A stretch of DNA of 59,120 nucleotides. Source: JALYNX01 sp040905925 (lineage in GTDB: Bacteria; Actinomycetota; Acidimicrobiia; Spongiisociales; ZC4RG35). Below are positions 51,074 through 59,120 of this stretch, in pieces (positions within the stretch are counted from its first letter, which is position 1; each line of letters starts with the position of its first letter). The stretch spans positions 1 through 59,120 of the forward strand of contig JBBDQO010000011.1 in the NCBI GenBank assembly GCA_040905925.1, in the 5' to 3' direction. The translations under genes and the position numbers were made by a program. A model generated the notes under the pieces. That model saw only the letters and a program-made list of their open reading frames with translations, made no database searches and was not told where the DNA came from.

Positions 51074-52099
51074 ATGTTGGCTCTACGACTTCACGGAAAA
51101 GGTGACCTCAGGCTGGGCGAGGAGCCGGAGCCGATTCCGACAGATTCCACCCCTCTCATCCGGCTTGGAGCCGTGGGTCTGTGTGGCTCCGACCGTCATT
51201 GGTACCTGGACGGGTCCATCGGCGACTCTGGCATCGACCACCCACTCATCCTCGGCCACGAAGCAGCAGGTGTGATCATGTCCGGGCCTCGAAGTGGCCA
51301 GCGGGTCGCCATCGACCCGGCGGCAGTTTGTCATCGATGCGAGTTCTGCCGGATCGGGTCCTCTCATCTCTGTCCGGGGGTTCGTTTCGCCGGTCATGGT
51401 GACATCGATGGGGCGCTGCGGGAGGTCATGACCTGGCCGGACGACACCCTTCTCCCGATCCCGGACTCGATGACGATGGAGGAGGCCGCGCTCATCGAGC
51501 CTCTGTCGGTCGCAATGCATGCGGTGGATCTGGGCTCCGTGCCCAAAGACGCCGACGTTGGGGTCTTCGGCTGTGGCCCCATCGGTCTCATGATCGTCCA
51601 ACTTTGCCTGATGGCAGGCGCCCGGAGTGTCGTTGCCCTCGAGCCTCTGCCGCATCGTGCCGCCGCCGCCCTGCGCAAGGGCGCCTACGTGATCGCCGGA
51701 GACGGCTCTGATCCAATCGGGGAGATAGAGGAGGCAACCGAGGGGCACGGGCTCGATGTCGTGTTCGAATCGGCAGGTGCCCAGGAGTCGGTCGATGCCG
51801 CAATCAGCGCAGCCCGCCGCGGAGGCCGGGTGGTCGTCGTTGGCATTCCTTCGGACGATCGCATCACCCTCCATGCCTCGGAAGCACGCCGCAAAGAGCT
51901 CAGCATCGTCTTTTCGCGCCGGTCGAAGCCAATGTCGGAGCGGGCGATCGCGCTGGTAACAGCAGGGTCCGTTGATGTGCAGTCCTTGGTCGATGCCCGC
52001 TACTCGCTTCGGGATTGGCAAGAGGCTTTCGACACCCTGGTCGCCAGGTCCGCCATCAAAGTCATGATCAATCCATTCGATGGTGGAGGGGGGCTCTAG
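51074..52099 (+). CDS. Zinc-dependent alcohol dehydrogenase, sorbitol/polyol dehydrogenase-like
   Basis: The 341-aa MDR protein has catalytic zinc Cys in VGLCGSDRHWY, GHEAAGVIMSG (His-Glu), the structural zinc lobe CHRCEFCRIGSSHLC, EPLSVAMHAVD, and the Rossmann motif GVFGCGPIGLMIVQL. It resembles L-iditol/sorbitol and L-idonate dehydrogenases, NAD-linked oxidation of polyols. Placement between araD and araB suggests L-arabinitol or a related pentitol as substrate. Its stop TAG shares its last base with the araB GTG. Confidence 0.88.
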   Translation: MLALRLHGKGDLRLGEEPEPIPTDSTPLIRLGAVGLCGSDRHWYLDGSIGDSGIDHPLILGHEAAGVIMSGPRSGQRVAIDPAAVCHRCEFCRIGSSHLCPGVRFAGHGDIDGALREVMTWPDDTLLPIPDSMTMEEAALIEPLSVAMHAVDLGSVPKDADVGVFGCGPIGLMIVQLCLMAGARSVVALEPLPHRAAAALRKGAYVIAGDGSDPIGEIEEATEGHGLDVVFESAGAQESVDAAISAARRGGRVVVVGIPSDDRITLHASEARRKELSIVFSRRSKPMSERAIALVTAGSVDVQSLVDARYSLRDWQEAFDTLVARSAIKVMINPFDGGGGL

Positions 52100-53778
52100 T
52101 GGGCAGCAAATACGCGGTGGGCATCGATTTCGGGACCGAATCGGGGCGTGCACTCCTCGTCGATGTTGCCACTGGAGAGGAGCTCGCCACCGCGGTCTAC
52201 CAGTACTCCAACGGTGTGATGGTCGATCATCTGCCCGCCCCCGACGACGATGTCGCCCTCGAGTTCGACTGGGCGCTCCAGGATCCCGCCGACTACCTGC
52301 GCACCATCCAGGAGACGGTCCCGTCCCTCCTTCAGCAAACCGGCGTCGGCCCTTCCGAGGTGATTGGGATCGGAATCGACGTGACCGCTTGCACGATGCT
52401 CCCCACCACAGCCGACGGGACTCCGCTGTCCGAGCTGTCCGAGTTCCGCCGGAGTCCTCACGCCTGGGTGAAGCTCTGGAAGCACCACGCCGCGCAACCC
52501 CAGGCCAACCGGATCAATGCAGTTGCATCGGAGCGGGGTGAAGGCTGGCTTTCCCGCTACGGGGGGAAGATCTCCTCGGAGTGGTTCTTCTCCAAGAGCC
52601 TTCAGATTCTCGAGGAAGCGCCCGAGATGTACCAGGCCGCTGACCGCCTGATCGAGGCAACCGATTGGATCGTCTGGCGGCTGACCGGTGTGGAGACCAG
52701 GAACAGTTGCACCGCCGGCTACAAGGCGATCTGGACCAAGGGAGAGGGTTTTCCGTCCCCGGAGTTTTTTGGTGCCCTCCATCCTGGGTTTGCAGGCATC
52801 GTCGCCGAGAAGATGTCGAGTGATGTCGTCTCGATCGGGGAGCGAGCCGGGGGCCTGACCGAGGAGGCTGCGGAATGGACGGGTCTGTTACCGGGCACCG
52901 CTGTGGCCGTGGGGAATGTCGATGCCCACGTGTCGGTGCCGGCCTCGACGGTCACCGAGCCCGGTCGGCTGGTGGCAGTCATGGGCACCAGCACCTGCCA
53001 CATGATCCTCGGGCAGAAGACGGCCATCGTCGAGGGAATGTGCGGGGTAGTGGAGGACGGAGTGATCCCCGGTCTGTTCGGATTCGAGGCCGGCCAGCCG
53101 GCGGTGGGTGACATATTCGCCTGGTACGTGGAACACGGGGTTCCTCCGGAGTATCACGCCGCGGCACGAGACCAGGGTGTCGATGTGCATACCGTGCTCG
53201 AGACCGAGGCGGCCCGGCTCCGGCCTGGCGAGACCGGTCTGCTCGCGATCGACTGGTGGAACGGAAACCGCTCGGTCCTCGTCGACGCCGACCTGTCTGG
53301 GGTTCTGCTCGGGGCGACGTTGGAGACGGAGGCCCCAGCGATCTATCGGTCGCTGATCGAAGCCACGGCCTTCGGGACCCGTGTCATCGTCGACTCGTTC
53401 AAGGACGCGGGCGTGGGCGTCGAGGAAATCGTCGCCTGTGGCGGGCTCCCGGAGCGAAACCGGCTGCTGATGCAGATCTACGCCGACGTGACCGGTCTGC
53501 CGATCAGAGTTGCCCGTTCGAGTCTGACCGGAGCATTGGGATCAGCGATGTTCGGTGCCGTGGCGGCTGGCTCCGCCGCAGGTGGTTATGACCACATCGT
53601 CGATGCGGCCAAGCGGATGGCTCATCTCAAGGAGGAAGCGTTTCGACCAGACCCCGCCGCACACGCGGTCTACGACCTGGTCTATGCCGAATACCGACGG
53701 CTCCACGACTACTTCGGCCGTGAGAACGACGTGATGAAGCGTCTGAAGTCGATACGGGCCGGGGTCTTGGCGACTTAG
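52099..53778 (+). CDS. araB: Ribulokinase
   Basis: The 559-aa FGGY kinase is of AraB length. Motifs: AVGIDFGTESGRALLVD (phosphate loop), GIGIDVTACTMLP, WVKLWKHHAA with SSEWFFSKSLQI (AraB-specific), AVGNVDAHVS, VMGTSTCHMIL, and ACGGLPERNRLLMQI. It phosphorylates L-ribulose. The GTG start at 52099 follows GGAGGGGGG and overlaps the dehydrogenase stop by one base. It is convergent with galM, overlapping it by 4 bp. It is not a xylulokinase. Confidence 0.94.
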   Translation: MGSKYAVGIDFGTESGRALLVDVATGEELATAVYQYSNGVMVDHLPAPDDDVALEFDWALQDPADYLRTIQETVPSLLQQTGVGPSEVIGIGIDVTACTMLPTTADGTPLSELSEFRRSPHAWVKLWKHHAAQPQANRINAVASERGEGWLSRYGGKISSEWFFSKSLQILEEAPEMYQAADRLIEATDWIVWRLTGVETRNSCTAGYKAIWTKGEGFPSPEFFGALHPGFAGIVAEKMSSDVVSIGERAGGLTEEAAEWTGLLPGTAVAVGNVDAHVSVPASTVTEPGRLVAVMGTSTCHMILGQKTAIVEGMCGVVEDGVIPGLFGFEAGQPAVGDIFAWYVEHGVPPEYHAAARDQGVDVHTVLETEAARLRPGETGLLAIDWWNGNRSVLVDADLSGVLLGATLETEAPAIYRSLIEATAFGTRVIVDSFKDAGVGVEEIVACGGLPERNRLLMQIYADVTGLPIRVARSSLTGALGSAMFGAVAAGSAAGGYDHIVDAAKRMAHLKEEAFRPDPAAHAVYDLVYAEYRRLHDYFGRENDVMKRLKSIRAGVLAT

Positions 53779-54827
53779 CCCGTCGAGAATCGGTACTCGG
53801 TGGTCTGGCGATAGGTGTCCCCAGGGCCGACGAGCACCGACGGATACTCCGGATGGTGCAGGGAGTCGGGAAAGTGCTGGGCTTCGAGACAGATCCCGCC
53901 ACGGGTCGGGTAGACGACTCCACCTTTCCCGGTCGTTGGTGGCATCTTGCCGCTCGAGTAGATCTGAAGACCAGGCTCGGTAGTGAGCAGATCGAGCACC
54001 AGGCCGTTTCCCGGATGATCCAGTCGGGCCGCCCAGCGGAGCGTCGAATCCCATTCGTTCAGCACGAAGTTGTGGTCCAGACCTGCTCCCGGCCCATCGG
54101 CGAGAGAGCGCAACCGGGGCCCGATGACCGTTGGACGGCGGAAATCCAACGGCGTTTGCTCAACCGGGTCCAAGCGGCCCAGGGGGATGAGAGTGTCATC
54201 GGTCGGTGTGTATTGGTCGGCAAAAACGGTCAACACCTGATCGTCGACAGTCTCTGGATCGACATCACCACCAAGGTTCCAGTACGTGTGGTTTGTCAGA
54301 TTCACCGGAGTCCGCCGATCGGCGGTGGCTGAATACTCGATGCGTAGGCCGTCCTCAGCCGTGAGGCGGTAGGTCACGGTTACCTGCACGTTGCCCGGAT
54401 AGCCCTCCTCCAGATGAGGGCTGAAATGTCGGAACTCGACGGCCGAGGCCTCGGCGTCATCGGCTACATCCCAGAGGACCTTGTCGAAACTGCGAACGCT
54501 CCCTCCGTGTAGATGGTGGTCACCGTCGTTGGCCGCCAACTTGTAGTTGATTCCGTCGAGGGTGAAGCTCGCCTCAGCAGTCCGGTTGGCCACGCGTCCC
54601 ACCGTCGCCCCGAAGTAGAGACCGCTGTGGGCCTCATACTCGGCGACCGTGTCGAACCCGAGTGCGACATCCCGGGTCCGGCCATCGGCATCGGGCACCA
54701 AGAGTCTCACCAGCCGGGCCCCGTGATTGGTCAGTTCGGCGCGGATCCCGGTGGGACCGATCAGCTCGAGGAATCGGGCTGTGGGCTCAGGTTCTCCCGA
54801 GACTGTGGCAATCGGGTCGCTGACCAC
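53775..54827 (-). CDS. galM: Aldose 1-epimerase (mutarotase)
   Basis: The 350-aa protein has LTNHGARLVRLLVPD, GATVGRVANRTAEASFTL, HHLHGGSVRSFDKVLWDV (substrate His), NLTNHTYWNLGG (catalytic His) and GGICLEAQHFPDSLHHPEYPSVLVGPGDTYRQTTEYRF (catalytic Glu). It interconverts alpha and beta anomers, probably of L-arabinose here. It starts with GTG 54827, 6 bp after the araA stop, so the two form an operon. Confidence 0.92.
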   Translation of the reverse strand: MVSDPIATVSGEPEPTARFLELIGPTGIRAELTNHGARLVRLLVPDADGRTRDVALGFDTVAEYEAHSGLYFGATVGRVANRTAEASFTLDGINYKLAANDGDHHLHGGSVRSFDKVLWDVADDAEASAVEFRHFSPHLEEGYPGNVQVTVTYRLTAEDGLRIEYSATADRRTPVNLTNHTYWNLGGDVDPETVDDQVLTVFADQYTPTDDTLIPLGRLDPVEQTPLDFRRPTVIGPRLRSLADGPGAGLDHNFVLNEWDSTLRWAARLDHPGNGLVLDLLTTEPGLQIYSSGKMPPTTGKGGVVYPTRGGICLEAQHFPDSLHHPEYPSVLVGPGDTYRQTTEYRFSTG

Positions 54828-54833
54828 GAGGGA

Positions 54834-56339
54834 CTAAAGGGCTCCGGCCAAGTGGTGATATGCCTGATTCCACTGCAGCTCTCTCTTGAAGGCCTTCGCA
54901 GTGGTGTCCTGGTCGATAACGACGAGCTCGACTCCGATCATGTCTGCGAAGTCCTCCAACGTCTCGATCGACACCGCCTGAGTGAAGCAGGTGTGGTGGG
55001 GCCCACCAGCCGTGAGCCATGTCTCGGCGGCCACGGCCAGGCTCGGCCTCGGTTGCCAGACCGCTCGGGCCACCGGGAGATTCGATAGCGGCTGCTCCGG
55101 CTCGACCACCTCGACCAGATTGGCCACCAAGCGGAACCGGGGCCCGAGATCGAGCAAACCCACGACGAAGGCAGGGCCGGGAGGAGCCGTGAAGACGAGG
55201 CGCACCGGATCCGGCCGCCCCCCGATTGCGAGCGGGTGGATCTCGCAAGACGGTTTGCCGGACGCGATGCTGGGACAGACCTCCAGCATGTGGGCGCCAA
55301 GGACGCACGCGTTCTCTGGGGTGAGGTGATAGGTGTAGTCCTCCATGAACGAGGTACCACCCGGGAGGCCGGCGCCCATCACCTTGATCAGGCGGACGAG
55401 GGCGGCCGTCTTCCAATCCCCCTCGGCGCCAAACCCGTAACCGTCCGCCATAAGCCTCTGCACCGCGATTCCCGGAAGCTGAGCAAGACGTCCCAGGTCC
55501 TCGAAGTTGTCGGTGAAGGCGCCAAAGCCTCCCTCGGACAGAAAGCCTCGGAGGCCGGCCTCGATGCGAGCCGCCTCGCGCAGCGATTGATGGCGATCGC
55601 CGCCGACTCCCAATTCCGGCACGAGGTCGTATTCGTCCCGATAGGCATCGACGAGGATGTCGACTTCGGCCTCACCGACCTCCTCGATGCGATCGGTGAG
55701 GAGATTGACTCCGAATGTGTTGACCGAGAACCCGATCCGGAGCTGGGCTTCGACCTTGTCACCCTCGGTGACCCCGACATTTCGCATATTGTCACCAAAG
55801 CGCGCGATTTTGAGATGACGGGCTTCATGACGCGAAGCGGCGGCCCTCGTCCACCTTCCGATCGTGGATTGAATGGCCGGGTCTTCCCAGTGACCTACCA
55901 CCGTTTTTCGGGGCAGGCGTAGCCGGGTGGCCATATAGGCGAATTCACGATCACCGTGTGCCGACTGGTTGAGATTCATGAAGTCCATGTCGATCTCGGG
56001 CCAGGGGAGCTCGCGGTTGAACTGAGTGTGGAGATGCAGCAGCGGCTTCTGGAGGGCGGCGAGACCGGCAATCCACATCTTGGCCGGGGAAAAGGTGTGC
56101 ATCCATGTAATCAACCCGACGCAGGACGTGGAGGCGTTCGCCTCCTGGACGATGGCGAATATGCCCTCGGAGTCGGTCAACACCGGCTTTACCACCACGT
56201 GGATCGGGATTGTCTCGGACCCGTCGAGGCTTTCGGCGATCTTGCGGGAGTGTTGCTCGACGATGGCGAGGACCGCGTCGCCGTAGAGATGCTGGCTTCC
56301 GGTGACGAACCAGATCTCGAGTTGTTGGAAGTCAGTCAT
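54834..56339 (-). CDS. araA: L-arabinose isomerase
   Basis: The 501-aa protein shows the AraA pattern: EIWFVTGSQHLYGDAVL, GLITWMHTFSPAKMWIAGL, EIDMDFMNLNQSAHGDREFAYMATR, the metal-binding GFGAEGDWKTAALVRL (Glu), MEDYTYHLTPENACVLGAHMLEVCP (Glu, His), GGPHHTCFTQAV (His). It converts L-arabinose to L-ribulose with Mn. The SD GGAGG precedes ATG 56339. With araB and araD on the other strand the pathway to xylulose-5-P is complete. Confidence 0.96.
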   Translation of the reverse strand: MTDFQQLEIWFVTGSQHLYGDAVLAIVEQHSRKIAESLDGSETIPIHVVVKPVLTDSEGIFAIVQEANASTSCVGLITWMHTFSPAKMWIAGLAALQKPLLHLHTQFNRELPWPEIDMDFMNLNQSAHGDREFAYMATRLRLPRKTVVGHWEDPAIQSTIGRWTRAAASRHEARHLKIARFGDNMRNVGVTEGDKVEAQLRIGFSVNTFGVNLLTDRIEEVGEAEVDILVDAYRDEYDLVPELGVGGDRHQSLREAARIEAGLRGFLSEGGFGAFTDNFEDLGRLAQLPGIAVQRLMADGYGFGAEGDWKTAALVRLIKVMGAGLPGGTSFMEDYTYHLTPENACVLGAHMLEVCPSIASGKPSCEIHPLAIGGRPDPVRLVFTAPPGPAFVVGLLDLGPRFRLVANLVEVVEPEQPLSNLPVARAVWQPRPSLAVAAETWLTAGGPHHTCFTQAVSIETLEDFADMIGVELVVIDQDTTAKAFKRELQWNQAYHHLAGAL

Positions 56340-56426
56340 CTCCTCGGTCCTCCGACCGGTCGTCCCGGCACTTTCTCATTCTGCCTCGCCTCCTGGGCTC
56401 TCAGAATCATGATTTCTTTCACTGTC

Positions 56427-56909
56427 CTAATCGCCGGAAACGTCGAGGGCATAGTTCACAAAGAGGCGCTGCTGCTTGGACTCGACGCTCGGCAGGACGA
56501 TGAGCCGTGTCACGTCCTCGGGAACCCCAGCCTCGGTCGTCCATTCGACTGATCCACCGGCCGGGGTGATGGGGGCCGACACGATGTCTGGGCTTTCGTA
56601 ATAGCCGTAGAGAATGCCGTTGTCGCCGATCACGGGCGGGTTGCCCACATGAACGTAGGTGGCGTGATCGCCCGGGTTCTCAGTGCTCCAGGTGAGAACG
56701 AGAGTCGGGCCGATGCGTTCGACTCCTGCCAGGACGAGGGTGACATTATTGAGTGCGGTGACCTTGGTGTCGGCGGCAAGGATCACCTCGTCAACGGGTT
56801 CGCCCACGGGGAAGCTCAGGTCGGTCGTTATCTCGCCCAGATTCAACTCCATCATGCCCTCGGCGCGGTTGGCAATTGTGGGCCGAATCGACTGTCTTCG
56901 CATCATCAT
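56427..56909 (-). CDS. Hypothetical protein, possible Ig-like beta-sandwich
   Basis: The frame of 160 codons is rich in alternating hydrophobic strands (NNVTLVLAGVERIGPTLVLTW; TRLIVLPSVESKQQRLFVNY), as in extracellular Ig-like domains, but no signal peptide is visible. It may be the tail of a lost longer protein. Starts at 56909 (ATG ATG ATG) or 56855/56852 (after GAGGG) are possible. The frame stays open upstream through the 36-bp palindrome without a Met. It lies upstream of araA on the same strand. No family recognised. Confidence 0.4.
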   Translation of the reverse strand: MMMRRQSIRPTIANRAEGMMELNLGEITTDLSFPVGEPVDEVILAADTKVTALNNVTLVLAGVERIGPTLVLTWSTENPGDHATYVHVGNPPVIGDNGILYGYYESPDIVSAPITPAGGSVEWTTEAGVPEDVTRLIVLPSVESKQQRLFVNYALDVSGD

Positions 56910-56924
56910 GGCCCGGTCTGTTCC

Positions 56925-56960
56925 GTTAACGATCCCGGGAACGTTCCCGGGATCGTTAAC
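56925..56960. promoter_or_regulatory. 36-bp perfect palindrome, probable LacI operator
   Basis: Arms GTTAACGATCCCGGGAAC (56925-56942) and its exact complement (56943-56960) meet at a central GGGAACGTTCCC. A central CG flanked by symmetric arms is typical of LacI-family operators. It lies upstream of the leftward hypothetical-araA-galM run and just after the lacI paralogue. Confidence 0.6.
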
Positions 56961-57122
56961 ATTAGCAACTTTTAGTCCGGTGTGAGGATCAAATGTGGTT
57001 TTTTTTTCGGGAGAGATACTTCGCTCCAGTCCAGGCTTCGGGGCAGCGCCAAGTGAGAGATCGAAGGGAACCGGTTCGAGAGATCAGCGAGATCCCGAAT
57101 CTGGCCGGGGTTTCGCCAAGGG

Positions 57123-58118
57123 TCAGCCCGGTGCAGGCCCGGTGCTTTGGCGGACTACCAACGTTGGCGTCAACACGTGATCATGAGGTGTGATCCGATC
57201 GATGGCGACCCGTACCGCTAGCTCGGTCATCTCGCTGATCGGCATGTGGAGCGTGGTGAGAGGGGGCACGGTGTATGCGGCCAGAGGAATGTCATCGAAT
57301 CCGATGACCGAGAGTTGGCCGGGCACATTGATGCCCAGCATGTACGCGGCATTGAGAACGCCTGATGCCAGATGGTCAGTGGCTGCCACTATCGCGGTCG
57401 GAGGCTCCGCGAGACTCATGAGGGATCTCAAAGCGTCATGTCCGCCCTCAGCATCGTTGTTCACATCCTGGATGTGGTCAGACGAGGTCGGCAATCCGAG
57501 TTCTGTCAGCCGTTCGGTGAATGCGTCCTTTCTCTGACGTATGTCACCCAAGGTGTGCCCGCCGATGAAGCCGAATCGTCGATGGCCGAGCGATGCAAGG
57601 TGATCGACCGCCTCGAAGATCCCAGATCGGTTGTCGATGTTGATTGTCGGCACACCTTCCAGAGTCGGGCCTTGCCACAACGCAACCACAGGGGTGTTGG
57701 AGGCGCGCAGGTCGTCTATCAGCCTCGGTTGGTCACGCATGTCACCCAAGACCAGGATCGCGTCGCAGTGCCTGGTTTCGAGGACAGCCCGCAACAGCAT
57801 TGCCTCGTCAGCGCGACTGTGAGCGCTACCCAACACAACGTTGTAGCCGCGTTCCATGGCCTGGTAGGACAGGGCGTCAACCGCGGTGGCGAAGAAGGGG
57901 TCGGCGATCTCTCGGGCGATCACACCGAGAAGCATGGTCTTGGCGCCCCGTAGCCCTCGGGCCAGGGGGTTGGGCCGGTAGCTGAGGCTGCGTGCGACTT
58001 CGAGGACCCGCTCCTTGGTGTTGGGCGCGATCGGAACCAATGTCTTGGTGGCGTTGAGCACCCGGGACACCGTTGATTGGGATACCCCTGCGACCCGGGC
58101 GATGTCGTGCATCGTCAC
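57123..58118 (-). CDS. LacI-family transcriptional regulator, paralogue of the 49292 gene
   Basis: The protein of about 331 aa has HTH MHDIARVAGVSQSTVSRVL, hinge NPLARGLRGAKTML, and sensor segments (GVIAREIADPFFATAVDAL; VAATDHLASGVLNAAYMLGI; VIGFDDIPLAAYTVPPLTTLHMPISEM). It aligns along its length with the LacI at 49292-50338. GTG 58118 follows AAGAAGG and starts just before the HTH; GTG 58172 would add 18 acidic residues. It runs toward the 36-bp palindrome and the araA operon, its likely target. Confidence 0.9.
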   Translation of the reverse strand: MTMHDIARVAGVSQSTVSRVLNATKTLVPIAPNTKERVLEVARSLSYRPNPLARGLRGAKTMLLGVIAREIADPFFATAVDALSYQAMERGYNVVLGSAHSRADEAMLLRAVLETRHCDAILVLGDMRDQPRLIDDLRASNTPVVALWQGPTLEGVPTINIDNRSGIFEAVDHLASLGHRRFGFIGGHTLGDIRQRKDAFTERLTELGLPTSSDHIQDVNNDAEGGHDALRSLMSLAEPPTAIVAATDHLASGVLNAAYMLGINVPGQLSVIGFDDIPLAAYTVPPLTTLHMPISEMTELAVRVAIDRITPHDHVLTPTLVVRQSTGPAPG

Positions 58119-58490
58119 CGCACGGCCTTCTTCCTCAACCAGTTTCGTTTCTTCTTCGACCACCGTCGTCACCTCTGAGATCCAGACGTGAGCATTAAAG
58201 CCGACCCACCCTCGTCAACAGCCGATGGGTCGATGATTACGATTGCAGTCTAGGTTTCGTTCAACTTAACCATCGCGGAGGAAGTCTGAAATCCGAGCCA
58301 TGGCCCTATGGAGGGGACACCACCGCCGAGCTGGGGGTCCGGGTCCAGATGTCGACGTTCCACTCGTCCCCTATCACCATTGGGCCAACCGCGGCCCGGC
58401 GACGATGCGTATCTGGATTCCGGTAACCCCCCGGGAGGCGAGACACTCAAACTGACCCTTCGCGGCCACGCAGGAATACGCTCCCGATTC
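58119..58490. other. 372-bp intergenic region
   Basis: This holds the control region of the leftward lacI paralogue and the start region of the rightward membrane protein. A TTGACG-like hexamer lies on the minus strand at 58213-58218, but no well-spaced -10 is seen. A 92-codon minus-strand frame (58250-58528) looks random. No RNA gene or repeat was recognised. Confidence 0.4.
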
Positions 58491-59120
58491 TTGTCACAGA
58501 CTCTGGCCCGCATCCTGGTGTTCGCCACGGCGGCAGCGGTGCTCGTCCTCGAGATACTCGCCGGGCGTCTCCTCGCCCCTTATCTCGGAGTGAGCCTCGA
58601 GGTGTTCACCGGGGTCATCGGGGTCGTCTTAGCCGGCATCTCGGTCGGCGCCTGGCTCGGCGGCCGGGCCGCCGATCGTCGTGATCCCGTCGGCCTCCTC
58701 GGGCCGTTGCTGGTTGCGGGCGGGCTCTCCGCACTTGCCGCCCCGTTACTGGTCGACGTCGTCGGCCCGGCCGCGGACAGCGGACCACTCGGCATCGTCG
58801 CCCTCACCACGGTCGGCTTTTTCCTGCCGGCTGCCCTTCTCTCGGCGGTGTCCCCGGTGGTGGTCAAGATCCGCCTCGGCTCATTGGAGAGAACGGGGTC
58901 GGTCGTGGGCTCCTTCTCGGCCATCGGAACCGCTGGTGCGATTTTCGGCACCTTTGTCACCGGGTTCGTGCTGATCGCAGCCTTCCCGACGCGTCCCATC
59001 GTGCTTGGCATCGGAATCGCTCTCACTCTTGGAGGGCTCGGCATCTGGCTCGGCCGGAGCCGCTGGGCTTCAGTGGGAGTGCTGATACTCGGGGCGGTCC
59101 TGGGGACCGCCGTGGTGAGC
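58491..59120 (+). CDS. Membrane domain of a spermidine synthase-like protein, partial (runs off right edge)
   Basis: Translation from TTG 58491 gives LARILVFATAAAVLVLEILAGR then LLAPYLGVSLEVFTGVIG, and GISVGAWLGGRAADRRDP. These are the hallmarks of the multi-span N-terminal domain of fused MFS/spermidine-synthase-like proteins. Further spans continue to the window edge (LGIGIALTLGGLGIWLG). The catalytic polyamine-synthase domain, if present, lies outside. The start is uncertain: the frame is open upstream and AGGAAT lies about 14 bp before TTG. Confidence 0.75.
   Translation, partial: MSQTLARILVFATAAAVLVLEILAGRLLAPYLGVSLEVFTGVIGVVLAGISVGAWLGGRAADRRDPVGLLGPLLVAGGLSALAAPLLVDVVGPAADSGPLGIVALTTVGFFLPAALLSAVSPVVVKIRLGSLERTGSVVGSFSAIGTAGAIFGTFVTGFVLIAAFPTRPIVLGIGIALTLGGLGIWLGRSRWASVGVLILGAVLGTAVVS

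Noticed and set aside
52099..53778. Xylulokinase
   Set aside because: Length (559 aa) and motifs such as WVKLWKHHAA and the araD/araA context fit ribulokinase.
58250..58528. 92-codon minus-strand frame
   Set aside because: Arg/Pro-rich random composition, and it overlaps the start of the spermidine-synthase-like gene.
1..59120. CRISPR arrays, rRNA, tRNA genes, insertion sequences, prophage or toxin-antitoxin genes
   Set aside because: None was recognised on either strand on reading; a dedicated scan could not be run here.

Overview
The window is a high-GC bacterial chromosome segment, most consistent with the phylum Actinomycetota and probably an Acidimicrobiia-like lineage. That placement is inferred from several signs: many GTG/TTG starts and 4-bp gene overlaps, F420-type LLM oxidoreductases, lipoproteins whose lipobox is followed by Thr/Glu-rich linkers, a Gram-positive-type LexA box, a probable leaderless promoter, and a C-terminal NPGD..AGDW repeat in the beta-helix protein. 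A run of 10 N at 44980-44989 marks a scaffold join, so this is probably a draft or metagenome-assembled genome.

Layout. 1-1225: a secreted beta-helix protein running off the left edge on the minus strand. 1512-4896: a sulfur-linked run (DsrE, sulfide:quinone-oxidoreductase-like flavoprotein, rhodanese) translationally coupled to a membrane class III adenylate cyclase. 5028-5984: an unusual sigma-70 factor preceded by a LexA-type box. 5998-10046: a tRNA-editing YbaK protein, a phosphoribosyltransferase/hydrolase fusion, and the RNA repair pair archease-RtcB. 10229-11841: an AHSA1 remnant and an L-lactate dehydrogenase (LldD).

12006-22738 is a complete L-rhamnose locus: CUT2 ABC importer (ATPase, two permeases, lipoprotein), bifunctional rhamnulose-1-P aldolase/lactaldehyde dehydrogenase, isomerase, kinase, DeoR regulator and mutarotase. 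LldD, divergent from it, could finish the route L-lactaldehyde to L-lactate to pyruvate. 22882-26280: ArsR-SRPBCC pair, LeuA and an aldo-keto reductase. 26352-32349: a selA remnant, an RnfD-like membrane protein, Gfo/Idh/MocA, an M24-fold enzyme and a CRTAC1/UnbV-type protein. 32434-37841: D-xylose importer (XylF-H-G type), an SDR, and xylose isomerase on the opposite strand; no xylulokinase is visible. 37886-43013: CoA-binding protein, MetY, SMP-30 lactonase, a frameshifted MerR regulator and two LLM oxidoreductases, the second decayed.

43221-56339 is an L-arabinose (probably arabino-oligosaccharide) locus: an Opp/Dpp-family ABC importer, LacI regulator, AraD, a zinc alcohol dehydrogenase, AraB, GalM and AraA. 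A second, paralogous LacI lies at 57123-58118. A spermidine-synthase-like membrane protein runs off the right edge. The most striking observation is that the Opp-family binding lipoprotein (43221-44948) appears circularly permuted: the segment that should be its mature N-terminus sits at its C-terminus. Several genes are visibly decaying or only fragments (AHSA1, selA, a MalG-type permease tail, MerR, the second LLM enzyme), so this is a region of active gene turnover built around pentose and deoxyhexose use.
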